A DNA stretch of 12,844 nt from Planctomycetota bacterium (GCA_016872875.1 VGYW01000240.1:1-12844), one strand, 5' to 3'; counted from the first letter of the stretch, positions 1 through 6,455 are shown. Made by a program: numbers and translations. Notes: generated by a model from the sequence alone, not told the origin.

Positions 1-2
1 AA

Positions 3-206
3 GATGGCGCAGAGCCCGCCCGTGATAGGAAGCGGTCCGCCTTCCTCTCTCGCCGGCTTCGGTTGCTTCGTGCGCACCGCCTCATCAGGAAGGTCCCTGG
101 CCGCAGCCTCTACCGCCTCACACCTAAGGGCCACCGCGTCATGACCACGGCACTCCTCTTTCGTCGGAGCGACCTCCGTCTCCTCCTCTCGAAAAAGGCC
201 GCTTGA
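3..206 (+). CDS. C-terminal fragment of a winged-helix protein (start lies left of the window)
   Basis: The reading frame is open from base 3 to a TGA at 204-206, giving the last 67 residues of a protein. It is Arg/Leu-rich and contains RRLRLLRAHRLIRKVPG followed by YRLTPKGHR. This is the recognition-helix plus wing pattern (helix, short turn, Y-x-LT-x-x-G-x-R) seen at the C-terminus of winged-helix DNA-binding proteins, including many unnamed proteins with similar 'LRLLRxHGLIxKxP' ends in environmental bacterial genomes. It ends in KKAA. I infer a DNA-binding tail. Whether the whole protein is a transposase-like protein or a regulator cannot be told from this fragment. The stop sits just before a dispersed repeat (from about 212), which may have inserted at or near the gene end. 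Confidence 0.55.
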   Translation, partial: DGAEPARDRKRSAFLSRRLRLLRAHRLIRKVPGRSLYRLTPKGHRVMTTALLFRRSDLRLLLSKKAA

Positions 207-211
207 AATCT

Positions 212-440
212 CTCCGAAAAACACGATTCTGGATGTTTGTAGCACAGATTCACACAGATGAAACCGAGGAAAGGTAATCTGGGCGAAGCCAAGAGGAGCC
301 AGAGCAAGAGGCAAACGCGTGGGCAGCGGGGGTTTCCTCTCCGGTGCCCGGTTTTCCGACCCTCTCTTGCCCGGTTCGCTTCTTTCTGCTTTCCTATCTG
401 TGTCAATCTGTGCTACAAACATCCAGAATCTTGTTTTCCG
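212..440. repeat. Inverted repeat pair with 'ATCTGTG' ends in the spacer before the glycoside hydrolase gene
   Basis: The stretch at about 212-261 (CGATTCTGGATGTTTGTAGC, then a CACAGATTCACACAGATG-type motif) is repeated as its reverse complement at about 392-440. The two arms face each other across roughly 130 bp of Ser/Pro-rich-looking but apparently non-coding DNA. The central 262-391 bases hold nothing I recognise. The right arm is also part of the longer repeat at 406-497. The 207-542 spacer therefore consists mainly of repeat DNA plus the ribosome binding site of the next gene. No promoter with good -35/-10 boxes is visible for that gene. Confidence 0.75.
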
Positions 441-497
441 GAAAGATTTTTCCTCCGCGTTTGGTTGCGGCTTGCCGCGATGGGTGAATCTGTGGAC
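406..497. repeat. Left copy of a ~92-bp inverted repeat flanking the glycoside hydrolase gene
   Basis: Read as reverse complement, 406-497 matches 3144-3234. About 58 bases in the middle are identical, and the full length shows only about three differences (one substitution plus one indel near the outer part, and one substitution in the ATTCTG(G/C)ATG section). The copies are in opposite orientation on either side of the 543-3137 gene. The repeat includes GGAAAACAAGATTCTG and a small internal palindrome-like CGCGGCAAGCCGC. Confidence 0.85.
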
Positions 498-542
498 GGC
501 TCTTCTCTTCCCACGTCTCGGCGCAAGCCTGGAGGATTCAGC

Positions 543-3137
543 ATGAAGCCTCTACGCATCCCGACCCCTCTTGTCTTCTGCCTCCTCACCCTCTCCCCGG
601 TTTCTGCGGAGGAAGCCATGTTTCCTTTCGTGATCTCGTATGATGCGCCGGAAAACGTGACGAACGTGAGCGGCTGGCTGCCGCGGCCCGCGGGGAAGCA
701 CGGTTTCGTGCGGGCGAAGGACGGCCATTTCGTGACGGACGCCGGGCCGCAGCGCTTCTGGGCGACGAATCTCTGCTTCGAGGCCTGCTTCCCGCCCCAC
801 GACGCGGCGGAGCGCGTCGCCGCCCGTCTCGCCCGCCTCGGCATCAACTGCGTCCGAATGCACCACATGGACATGCACTCGATCTGGGGCAAAAGCCCCG
901 ACAAGACGACCATTGACCCCGAGAAGCTCGAACGCCTCGACTACCTCATCCACCAGCTCAAGCTCCACGGGGTCTACACGAACCTGAACCTGCACGTCTC
1001 GCGCTGGCTCGACGAGAAGGAGGGCTTCCCGCACCGCGCCCAGAGGCCGCAGTTCGACAAGGGCCTCGACAACTTCGAGCCGAAGATGATCGAGCTCCAG
1101 AGGAAGTACGCCCGCGACCTCCTCACCCACGTAAACCCCTACACCAAGACGGCCTACGTTGCCGAGCCGGCGATTGCGTTCGTGGAGATCAACAACGAGA
1201 ACGCCCTCTTCGCGGAGTGGGGCTGGGGCGCGATTGACCGGTTGCCCGACCCCTACGCCGCAACCTTCCGCACCCTCTGGAACGCCTGGCTCCGCAAGAG
1301 GTATGCGAACACGGAGGCGCTGGCGAAGGCCTGGAACGTCGGCTCCCAGGCGCTCGGCGAGGAGATGCTGACGAACGGCGACTTCGCCCGGCCAATCGGC
1401 GCGCCCTGGAACCTCGAGGCCGGCCCGCCCGCCAAGGCCGCCTGGGCCGTCCAGCCCGACGGCCCGAACGGCAAGCCCTTTCTCCGCGTGGCCATCGAGA
1501 AGATGGGCGACCAGGCCTGGATACCCCAGTTCACCCACGCCGGCCTCGACGTCAAGGAGGACCAGGTCTACACCTTCACCTTCCAGGCCCGGTGCGACAA
1601 GCGGCGGCGCGTGGCCGTGAACTGCATGATGGCCCACGAGCCGTGGAAGCACCTCGGCTTCCACGCCGAGGTCGAGGCCGGCCCCGACTGGAAGCCCTTC
1701 CGCCTGGCCTTCATCCCGAGCGCCGACGAGCCGAACGCCCGCGTCAGCTTCACCAACCTCGCGCCCGGCACGTTCGACCTCGCCGCCGTCTCCCTCCGCC
1801 CAGGCGGAATCGTCGGACTCGAACCAGGCCAGAAGCTCGAAGACGACTCCGTGCCAGTCCTCAAGCACGGCCAACTGACCGCCACCGCCGCGGCACGGGC
1901 CGACTTCGTGGACTTCCTTTGGGACACCGAGCGCGACTACTGGTGGGGCATGCACCGCTTCCTCAAGGACGAGTTGAAGTGCCAGCCCCTCGTAGCGGGC
2001 ACCCAGGCGGGCTACAGCCCGCTTCACATCCAGGCCGGGCTTGATTTCGTGGACGCCCACTCCTACTGGCAGCACCCGCACTTCCCGGGCAGGCCGTGGG
2101 ACCCGGCGAACTGGACGGTGAACAACGTTGCGCTGGTGAACAGCCCGCCTGGCACGCTCGGCGACCTGGCCTCGCGGCGCGTCCTCGGCAAGCCCTACAC
2201 CGTGAGCGAGTATAACCACCCCATGCCCAACCAGTTCGCCGCCGAGGGCTTCCCCATGCTCGCCGCCGTCGGCGCCTTCCAGGGCTGGGACGCCATCTAC
2301 TCCTTCGCCTACAACCACAACGAGCGGTGGGAGCCGCGGCGGATCGAGAGCTACTTCGACCTGAAGGCCGACCCCGCCAAGCTCGCCCACTCGGTCGCCT
2401 GCGCCGCCATCTTCCTGCGGGGCGACGTCCGGCCGGCCCGCAAGGCCTACCGGGCGCCGCTCGCCCGCGAGGCGGAGAGCAGGCGGCTGCGGGCCGCGCT
2501 GAATGCCTGGGACCTCACGACCGAGCGCTTCGGGCTCCTGAAGCGCCTCGCGCTATCGCACGGCATCAGCCTGGACCTCAACCCGACGGCGCCGGCGACA
2601 GCCGTCTCGCCTGACGACGCGCTCGTCTTCCAATCCGATACGGGCGAGATGCGATGGGATGTTTCGGAGAAAGGCGCAGGCTGCTTCACGGTCAGTTCGC
2701 CCAGGTGCAAGCTCTTCACCGGCTTCGTGCGGGGGCGGACCTTCGACCTCGGCGGCGGGGTGAGCCTGGCCATCGGCAAGACCGCGCTCGACTGGGCCAC
2801 GGTGACGATGGCCTGCATTGACGGCGCCGGCTTCGACAAGCCGGGCCGCATCCTCATCGCCGCCACGGGCGACGTCCACAACAAGGGCGCCCAGCTCCGC
2901 GACCTCGGCGGCAGCCGCGTGACCCTCAGCAACCAGTGGGGCGAGGAGCCCGTCATGTGCGAGGGCGTCCCCGCCCAAATCCTCCTACAGGTCCCCGCCG
3001 ACCGCGTGAAGCTCTATGCTCTCGACGAGGCCGGCAGCCGCCGCGAGGCCATCCCCGTCCCCGCGAGCGGCGGCAAGGCCACCCTCAAGCTCGGCCCCGA
3101 GCACAAGACCATCTGGTACGAGGCCGAGATAAGATAA
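543..3137 (+). CDS. Secreted clan GH-A-like glycoside hydrolase with inserted CBM-like domain
   Basis: An 864-residue protein probably exported to hydrolyse a plant- or algal-type polysaccharide; the substrate is unknown. Residues 1-23 form a Sec signal peptide (MKPLRIP, then a hydrophobic stretch ending VSAEEA). The region from about residue 30 looks like a (beta/alpha)8 hydrolase. EINNEN places the likely acid/base at E219, and TVSEYNH places the likely nucleophile at E556. Between them, residues ~275-420 form a beta-rich CBM4/9-like unit starting MLTNGDF and ending near SLRPGG. Residues ~690-864 are a C-terminal beta domain. The start at 543 is chosen because GGAGG lies at 531-535, seven bases upstream, and a signal peptide follows at once. 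The frame is open back to 258, but that part translates repeat DNA. The fold and the inserted module are inferred from motifs. The exact GH family is not assigned; GH5- or GH42-like relatives are plausible. Confidence 0.85.
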   Translation: MKPLRIPTPLVFCLLTLSPVSAEEAMFPFVISYDAPENVTNVSGWLPRPAGKHGFVRAKDGHFVTDAGPQRFWATNLCFEACFPPHDAAERVAARLARLGINCVRMHHMDMHSIWGKSPDKTTIDPEKLERLDYLIHQLKLHGVYTNLNLHVSRWLDEKEGFPHRAQRPQFDKGLDNFEPKMIELQRKYARDLLTHVNPYTKTAYVAEPAIAFVEINNENALFAEWGWGAIDRLPDPYAATFRTLWNAWLRKRYANTEALAKAWNVGSQALGEEMLTNGDFARPIGAPWNLEAGPPAKAAWAVQPDGPNGKPFLRVAIEKMGDQAWIPQFTHAGLDVKEDQVYTFTFQARCDKRRRVAVNCMMAHEPWKHLGFHAEVEAGPDWKPFRLAFIPSADEPNARVSFTNLAPGTFDLAAVSLRPGGIVGLEPGQKLEDDSVPVLKHGQLTATAAARADFVDFLWDTERDYWWGMHRFLKDELKCQPLVAGTQAGYSPLHIQAGLDFVDAHSYWQHPHFPGRPWDPANWTVNNVALVNSPPGTLGDLASRRVLGKPYTVSEYNHPMPNQFAAEGFPMLAAVGAFQGWDAIYSFAYNHNERWEPRRIESYFDLKADPAKLAHSVACAAIFLRGDVRPARKAYRAPLAREAESRRLRAALNAWDLTTERFGLLKRLALSHGISLDLNPTAPATAVSPDDALVFQSDTGEMRWDVSEKGAGCFTVSSPRCKLFTGFVRGRTFDLGGGVSLAIGKTALDWATVTMACIDGAGFDKPGRILIAATGDVHNKGAQLRDLGGSRVTLSNQWGEEPVMCEGVPAQILLQVPADRVKLYALDEAGSRREAIPVPASGGKATLKLGPEHKTIWYEAEIR

Positions 3138-3143
3138 GAGCGC

Positions 3144-3234
3144 GTCCACAGATTGCCCATCGCGGCAAGCCGCAACCAAACGCGGAGGAAAAATCTTTCC
3201 GGAAAACAAGATTCTGCATGTTTGTAGCACAGAT
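3144..3234. repeat. Right copy of the ~92-bp inverted repeat flanking the glycoside hydrolase gene
   Basis: This is the reverse-complement partner of 406-497 and begins seven bases after the hydrolase stop codon. The shared block includes GCGGAGGAAAAATCTTTCC and GTTTGTAGCACAGAT. Because it lies between the stop and the next, convergent gene, it could also contribute to transcription termination, though no T-run is seen. Confidence 0.85.
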
Positions 3235-3450
3235 GAGGACAGACAAGAGAAGAAAGGCATTTGGGTCTGAAACCCGGCTGTGGGCCTCTTGCCTATCCGC
3301 GGCCATCTGCGTAATCCGCGGTCAGATCCCTCTTCTTGGCTCTCAAAGAGCTAGCCACCGCGGATTGCGCGGATGGGCGCGGATAAGAGGGAGGGCCAGG
3401 CCGGCTCTGAACCCCAATCCCCTCTTCTCCTGTCTGTGCGAATCTGTGCA
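3226..3450. repeat. Nested inverted repeat with 'ATCCGCGG / ATTGCGCGGAT' core
   Basis: The inner arms 3295-3322 and 3357-3384 (ATCCGCGG-N-CATCTGCGTAATCCGCGGT and its imperfect complement) match at about 24 of 28 positions around a 34-base loop. Outer arms at about 3226-3277 and 3399-3450 (GACAGACAAGAGAAG... versus ...CTTCTCCTGTCTGTG) also pair, with more mismatches. Together with the repeat at 3144-3234, this fills the whole 3138-3476 spacer between two convergent genes. No small gene is seen in it. Confidence 0.75.
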
Positions 3451-3476
3451 ATCTGTGGACCTGCTCTTCCCTCTTC

Positions 3477-3899
3477 TCACGGCATCGCCTGGCGGATGAG
3501 GTTGAGCGCGACCATCGCCACCAGCGCCACCGAGAACGAGGCCGCCACGCAGCACAGGAACACGGTGGGGTGCAGCACCAGCCTCGGCTCGATACGGTAC
3601 AGCCCCACAAGCCCCTTCACCCCCGACACCCAGAGCACCCCCGCCCCGAAGAAGGCCGGGAGCGTCAGGAGCACCATCCAGGGATTGGCCGCGCCGGGGT
3701 CCAGGTGCAGGTAGGCGAAGGGCACCAGCAGGCTTGACAGCGTGCCGATGATCGCCTGCCGCAGGAGGCGCTGCTCGCGCGACGGCTCGGCGACCGGCAG
3801 GCCCATCGCCCGCCGGACCGCACGATAGGCCTTCGCGGCGACCAGGTAGCCCACCCAGGCCGCCAGGAGCACCAGCGCGGCGCGAATGGCGTGCCTCAT
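3477..3899 (-). CDS. Small multi-pass membrane protein, third gene of a three-gene operon
   Basis: A 140-residue protein beginning MRHAIRAALVLLAAW. Hydrophobic segments lie at about residues 5-22 (ALVLLAAWVGYLVAA), 50-65 (SSLLVPFAYLH), 72-92 (WMVLLTLPAFFGAGVLWV) and 112-136 (FLCCVAASFSVALVAMVAL), so three to four membrane spans are likely. A charged cytoplasmic stretch (KAYRAVRRAMG...PSREQRLLRQ) follows the first span. Its ATG overlaps the stop of the preceding gene as ATGA (3896-3899), a sign of translational coupling. I do not recognise the family. It is likely an inner-membrane partner of the two proteins encoded upstream. A longer reading frame extends back to 4055 but overlaps the neighbour deeply, so it was not used. 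Confidence 0.75.
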   Translation of the reverse strand: MRHAIRAALVLLAAWVGYLVAAKAYRAVRRAMGLPVAEPSREQRLLRQAIIGTLSSLLVPFAYLHLDPGAANPWMVLLTLPAFFGAGVLWVSGVKGLVGLYRIEPRLVLHPTVFLCCVAASFSVALVAMVALNLIRQAMP

Positions 3900-4606
3900 T
3901 CCTCGGCATCCTCCGGTTCGGCGCCATCGGGTTCCGAGGGCGGCGCCGGCTCGCCCGCCTCGGCGCGCCGCTCGCGCAGCCAGCCGGCGATGCCCAGCAC
4001 CACCCCGACCAGCATCACCGCCGGGCCGAGGAGCACCGCCGCGCCCGCCAGCCACAGGTCCCTCGCGGGACGCGTGATGTTGTCGTAGACCTTCAGCGCC
4101 GCCGACTCTGCGGTCGCGCCGAACTCGGCGTCGGGTTCCAGCACCGCGCGCACCCTGAGCTTGCCCGAGGCCGGGGCATCGAACTTGGGGAACACGTGGA
4201 GCACTCGCGCCCGCCCGCCCGAGGCGTCCGCCCGCTCGTCGCGCACGAACCGTCTCTCATCGTCCCAGCACAAGGCTCCCCCGAGGCCCCCGGGCACCAC
4301 CTTGCCCTCATCGTCAAGCGCGCGTAGCCGAAGCCCGAAGCCGTAGCGCATCAGGTATTGCGGCTCGCCGCGCACGATGTCCTCGATGATCGACTTCGAC
4401 GTCACGACCAGCTCCACCCCCACCTGGCAGCCGCGGCCTGGCTCCACCGCCAGGAGGTGGGTGGTCACTTCCTTGCCCACCTCCAATGGGATGCTCGCCA
4501 CGCAGCGTGCCTGGAGCGCGCGCTCGATCTCCCGGCCGAACACCACCATCGTGACGGCCATCATCACGATGCCGAGAATCGCCAGCCTGCGGCCCAGTTG
4601 GGTCAA
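3896..4606 (-). CDS. Membrane-anchored protein with extracytoplasmic domain, unknown function; TTG start
   Basis: A 236-residue protein, second in the operon. The start is inferred as TTG at 4606-4604 because it overlaps the upstream stop as TTGA, has a G-rich Shine-Dalgarno (AGGGGGG) about seven bases before it, and leads directly into a membrane span (LAILGIVMMAVTMVVFG, residues 8-24). Residues ~25-183 look like a beta-rich exported domain with Cys35, Cys60 and Cys113. A second span lies at ~184-208 (LWLAGAAVLLGPAVMLVG), followed by RERR and an acidic Pro-rich cytoplasmic tail ending PEDAEE. This bitopic-in, bitopic-out layout places a large domain between two helices. I know no family match. 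A sensor, stress or envelope-maintenance role is possible but unsupported. The frame stays open back to 4846, but that part lacks coding character. Confidence 0.72.
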   Translation of the reverse strand: MTQLGRRLAILGIVMMAVTMVVFGREIERALQARCVASIPLEVGKEVTTHLLAVEPGRGCQVGVELVVTSKSIIEDIVRGEPQYLMRYGFGLRLRALDDEGKVVPGGLGGALCWDDERRFVRDERADASGGRARVLHVFPKFDAPASGKLRVRAVLEPDAEFGATAESAALKVYDNITRPARDLWLAGAAVLLGPAVMLVGVVLGIAGWLRERRAEAGEPAPPSEPDGAEPEDAEE

Positions 4607-4806
4607 TGCTCGCCCCCCTGGTTGGCGCCTGGGTCGGCGGCAAAACCCGCTTTCGTCAGCCGGAAAGCGCGAGGGGGCAGCTTGCAGGCGGGGGTCTTGC
4701 CCATGGCGACCTTGAGGCGGAGGTTCGTGGCGCCAATCGTGGCGGCGTGGAGGCTGATGGAGAGGAGGAGGAGCGGAACCAGAACACGCGCAAGCGACCG
4801 CCTCAT
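4603..4806 (-). CDS. Small secreted or membrane-anchored protein, first gene of the operon
   Basis: A 67-residue protein. Residues 1-22 (MRRSLARVLVPLLLLSISLHA) form a signal peptide or membrane anchor. The remainder is a short basic to neutral tail containing ATNLRLKVAMGKTPACKLPP with one cysteine. GAGGTGG lies about seven bases before the ATG, and a promoter-like pair sits just upstream (4846-4874). Its TGA overlaps the TTG start of the next gene, so the three genes are very probably co-transcribed and translated together. No family is recognised. It could be a small accessory subunit of a membrane complex with the two downstream products. Confidence 0.6.
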   Translation of the reverse strand: MRRSLARVLVPLLLLSISLHAATIGATNLRLKVAMGKTPACKLPPRAFRLTKAGFAADPGANQGGEH

Positions 4807-4845
4807 TGGTGTGCCACCTCAGAATGCACCTCCCGCGGACCCCCA

Positions 4846-4874
4846 ATTGTAGTCGGCTCGGGGGAGAACTTCAA
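4846..4874 (-). promoter_or_regulatory. Putative sigma70-type promoter of the three-gene membrane operon
   Basis: Reading the minus strand, TTGAAG (4874-4869) and TACAAT (4851-4846) are separated by exactly 17 bases. Transcription would start near 4839, giving a leader of about 33 bases before the ATG at 4806. The -35 box has two mismatches to consensus. Confidence 0.5.
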
Positions 4875-4893
4875 TTGCGACGCGGTCGAGGCC

Positions 4894-5037
4894 GTAATGC
4901 CTCAGTTACGGGTGGCGGCGGGAGGGCTTCTTCGTTCGTAGTGCGGCCTTCAGGCCGTTGGAGGCCCAGGAGACGGGCTGAAGCCCGCACTACGAACATG
5001 CGCCACATGCTGCCGCCACCCGTCACTGAGGCATTAC
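4894..5037. repeat. 144-bp nested inverted repeat between divergent promoters
   Basis: The outer arms 4894-4919 and 5012-5037 (GTAATGCCTCAG-N-ACGGGTGG type) pair at 25 of 26 positions. The inner arms 4934-4956 and 4975-4997 (GTTCGTAGTGCGG...) pair at 21 of 23. Each inner arm contains its own mini-hairpin, GGCC-TTCA-GGCC and GGGC-TGAA-GCCC. The element sits between the minus-strand operon promoter and the plus-strand promoter at 5080-5108, so the 4807-5180 spacer holds this repeat plus two promoters and no gene. The 'GTAGTGCGGGCTTCAGCCCG' style resembles palindromic repeats I associate with environmental bacterial genomes. Confidence 0.85.
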
Positions 5038-5079
5038 TCGAAATCCGGGCGCCCGGGCGCAAAATCCGGGACTCCGCGC

Positions 5080-5108
5080 TTGACAACCCTGTCCGGGGCG
5101 CGTAAGAT
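5080..5108 (+). promoter_or_regulatory. Strong sigma70-type promoter of the repeat-protein gene
   Basis: A perfect TTGACA at 5080-5085 and TAAGAT at 5103-5108 are separated by 17 bases. Predicted transcription starts near 5115, about 65 bases before the ATG at 5181. This is the best promoter-like match in the window and suggests substantial expression. Confidence 0.7.
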
Positions 5109-5180
5109 AATTGCACGGCGGCTTCTCGCCGCGCAGCGCCGATGCCCTGTGTCCGCAAACCCTCTTCTCGGAGAACCCAG

Positions 5181-6101
5181 ATGAGAGCGCTCGCAGCCGT
5201 CCTGTCGTTCGCCGCCATCCTCCTCATGGCCCAACATGGCCTCGCAGGAGCCGTCCCCTTCACCCAGCGCGGCACCGTGAACGCCGACACCTTGACCGTC
5301 ACGGGCGGCGCGCCTGACGAGGCCGCCGTCCAGATCGGCTATGAGGGCAACGACACCCTGACCGCCACCATGGCCGGCGGGAACGACTCCGTGGACCAGA
5401 AGGGCGGCGCCGGCGACGACGCCCTCACCGCCGACGGCGGCGACGGCAACGACAGGATCAAACAGGACGGCAGCGACGGCAACGACACCCTGACCGCCAC
5501 CGGCGGGAACGGGAACGACACAATCGAGCAGAAGGGCGGCGACAAGGGCCTGCCCACCATCGGCCTCAACCAGCAAGGCCCCCCCACCGGAAACAACGTC
5601 CTCACCGCCGACGGCGGCGCAGGAAACGACCGCATCGTCCAGTCCTCCGGCGCGGGCACCGACACCCTCACCGCCACCGGCGGCGACGGCGACGACCGGA
5701 TCGACCAGTCCGCAGGCGCCGGCAACGACATCATCACCGTCACCGGCGGCAACGGCAACGACATCATCTGGCTCAGCGCCGGCGGCGGCGACGACGTCAT
5801 CACCGTAGACGCCGGCGACGGCACCGACTCGGTGGAAATCTCCGGCGGCGGCGGAAGCGACATCATCACCTACAACGCCAGCCCCGGCGCCGACCAGGTC
5901 TTCATTGACGGCAGCGACGGCGGAAACGACGCCCTCACCATCAACTCCAACCTCCAGAACTTCACCCTCAGGGACAAGAAGGGCAACATCCTCTTCCAGA
6001 AAGGCGTCGGCGGCTCCCTCATCACCGTCCGACGGCTCGACAACATCACCGTCATCGGCGACGACGGCGTCACCGTCCTCTTCGCCGGCGGCGCCCCCTG
6101 A
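5181..6101 (+). CDS. Secreted Gly/Asp-rich repeat protein, RTX-like but with an 11-residue period
   Basis: A 306-residue protein. Residues 1-24 are a Sec signal peptide (AVLSFAAILLMAQHGLAGA). Residues ~34-258 are about twenty tandem units of 11 residues with the pattern G-[NDTS]-D-x-[LIV]-x-x-x-x-G-x. Their glycines fall at 56, 67, 78, 89, 100, 111, then 137 to 236 in steps of 11, and one at 248. One 15-residue insertion (DKGLPTIGLNQQGPP region) interrupts the array. Units alternate between a 'TLTATGG' type and an 'RIxQxxG' type, making a 22-residue double unit. Such Asp/Gly turns suggest a calcium-binding beta-roll or beta-solenoid, by analogy with hemolysin-type repeats (9 residues). Residues 259-306 form a different C-terminal cap ending FAGGAP. 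The start at 5181 is preferred because GGAGA lies six to seven bases upstream and the signal peptide follows. No type I secretion genes are nearby. The function is unknown, possibly surface or matrix. Confidence 0.85.
   Translation: MRALAAVLSFAAILLMAQHGLAGAVPFTQRGTVNADTLTVTGGAPDEAAVQIGYEGNDTLTATMAGGNDSVDQKGGAGDDALTADGGDGNDRIKQDGSDGNDTLTATGGNGNDTIEQKGGDKGLPTIGLNQQGPPTGNNVLTADGGAGNDRIVQSSGAGTDTLTATGGDGDDRIDQSAGAGNDIITVTGGNGNDIIWLSAGGGDDVITVDAGDGTDSVEISGGGGSDIITYNASPGADQVFIDGSDGGNDALTINSNLQNFTLRDKKGNILFQKGVGGSLITVRRLDNITVIGDDGVTVLFAGGAP
5280..5954 (+). repeat. 33-bp in-frame tandem repeat array encoding 11-residue units
   Basis: This is the DNA counterpart of the protein repeat. Units such as GACACCCTGACCGCCACCGG recur at 5355, 5487 and 5661 within otherwise diverged 33-bp steps. 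The nucleotide copies are degenerate, so selection on the protein rather than recent duplication seems to maintain the array. Confidence 0.75.
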
Positions 6102-6147
6102 GCCACGCCCTGCGTCCCATCGCCGAACCTTGCCAGGAACCAAACCA

Positions 6148-6176
6148 GGGGGGCCGCGTTTCCGATGCGGCCCCCC
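6148..6176 (+). terminator. Rho-independent-like terminator after the repeat-protein gene
   Basis: A perfect 10-bp G+C stem, GGGGGGCCGC (6148-6157) with GCGGCCCCCC (6167-6176), around a 9-base loop. It begins 46 bases after the stop codon and is followed by a modest pyrimidine run (TCTCCATTTCACCTT). The weak T-tract lowers confidence slightly. Confidence 0.72.
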
Positions 6177-6266
6177 TCTCCATTTCACCTTCCGCAAAGT
6201 GGCCAGGCAACGGCCTTCCCTAGCCTGCCGCCGGGGGCGCAAGTTCGCGGTCGCACAGTCAGACAG

Positions 6267-6375
6267 CATGGGTGGCACCCTCAAGCGTCCTCGCTTGAGG
6301 GTGTCTTCGGGAGCCGTCCCATCGTCCCATCCCTCTCGCACCCTCAACGGAAGCCGTTGAGGGTGCCACCCACGC
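6267..6375. repeat. Inverted repeat made of two perfect hairpins ('GGGTGGCACCCTCAA')
   Basis: Hairpin 1: CACCCTCAAGCG (6276-6287), loop TCCT, CGCTTGAGGGTG (6292-6303), 12 bp perfect. Hairpin 2: CACCCTCAACGG (6339-6350), loop AAG, CCGTTGAGGGTG (6354-6365), 12 bp perfect. The outer parts GCATGGGTGGCACCCTCAA and TTGAGGGTGCCACCCACGC also pair with each other, so the whole 109 bp can fold either as two hairpins or as one long stem. Confidence 0.85.
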
Positions 6376-6399
6376 AGGCCACGGGCGGGGGGCTGTGGC

Positions 6400-6418
6400 G
6401 CGGCAGCACCGCTGCCGC
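6400..6418. repeat. Small perfect hairpin GCGGCAGC-ACC-GCTGCCGC
   Basis: An 8-bp perfect stem with a 3-base loop in the convergent spacer 6102-6531. There is no T-run on either strand, so a terminator role is uncertain. The remainder of the spacer (6177-6266 and 6419-6455) shows nothing recognisable. Confidence 0.55.
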
Positions 6419-6455
6419 AGGACGGGCCTGAGCCGGCCGGGGGCGCCAACCAACA

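Noticed and set aside
258..542. Upstream extension of the glycoside hydrolase reading frame
   Set aside because: The extra 95 residues translate repeat DNA and would bury a good signal peptide. GGAGG at 531-535 supports the start at 543.
552..2390. 612-residue open frame on the minus strand
   Set aside because: It is antisense to the glycoside hydrolase gene, is Val/Glu/Gly-rich and has no domain motifs. The plus-strand frame has clear family motifs.
4607..4846. Upstream extension of the 236-residue membrane protein
   Set aside because: It overlaps the 67-residue gene in another frame and gives Pro/Arg/His-rich text without coding character. The TTG overlap start has a ribosome site.
5181..6101. 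Interpretation as a type I-secreted RTX toxin or protease
   Set aside because: There is no catalytic or pore-forming domain, a Sec signal is present, the period is 11 rather than 9, and no HlyB/HlyD-like genes are nearby.
6267..6375. Possible short CRISPR-like repeats
   Set aside because: There are only two related hairpins in inverted arrangement, with no regular spacers and no cas genes.
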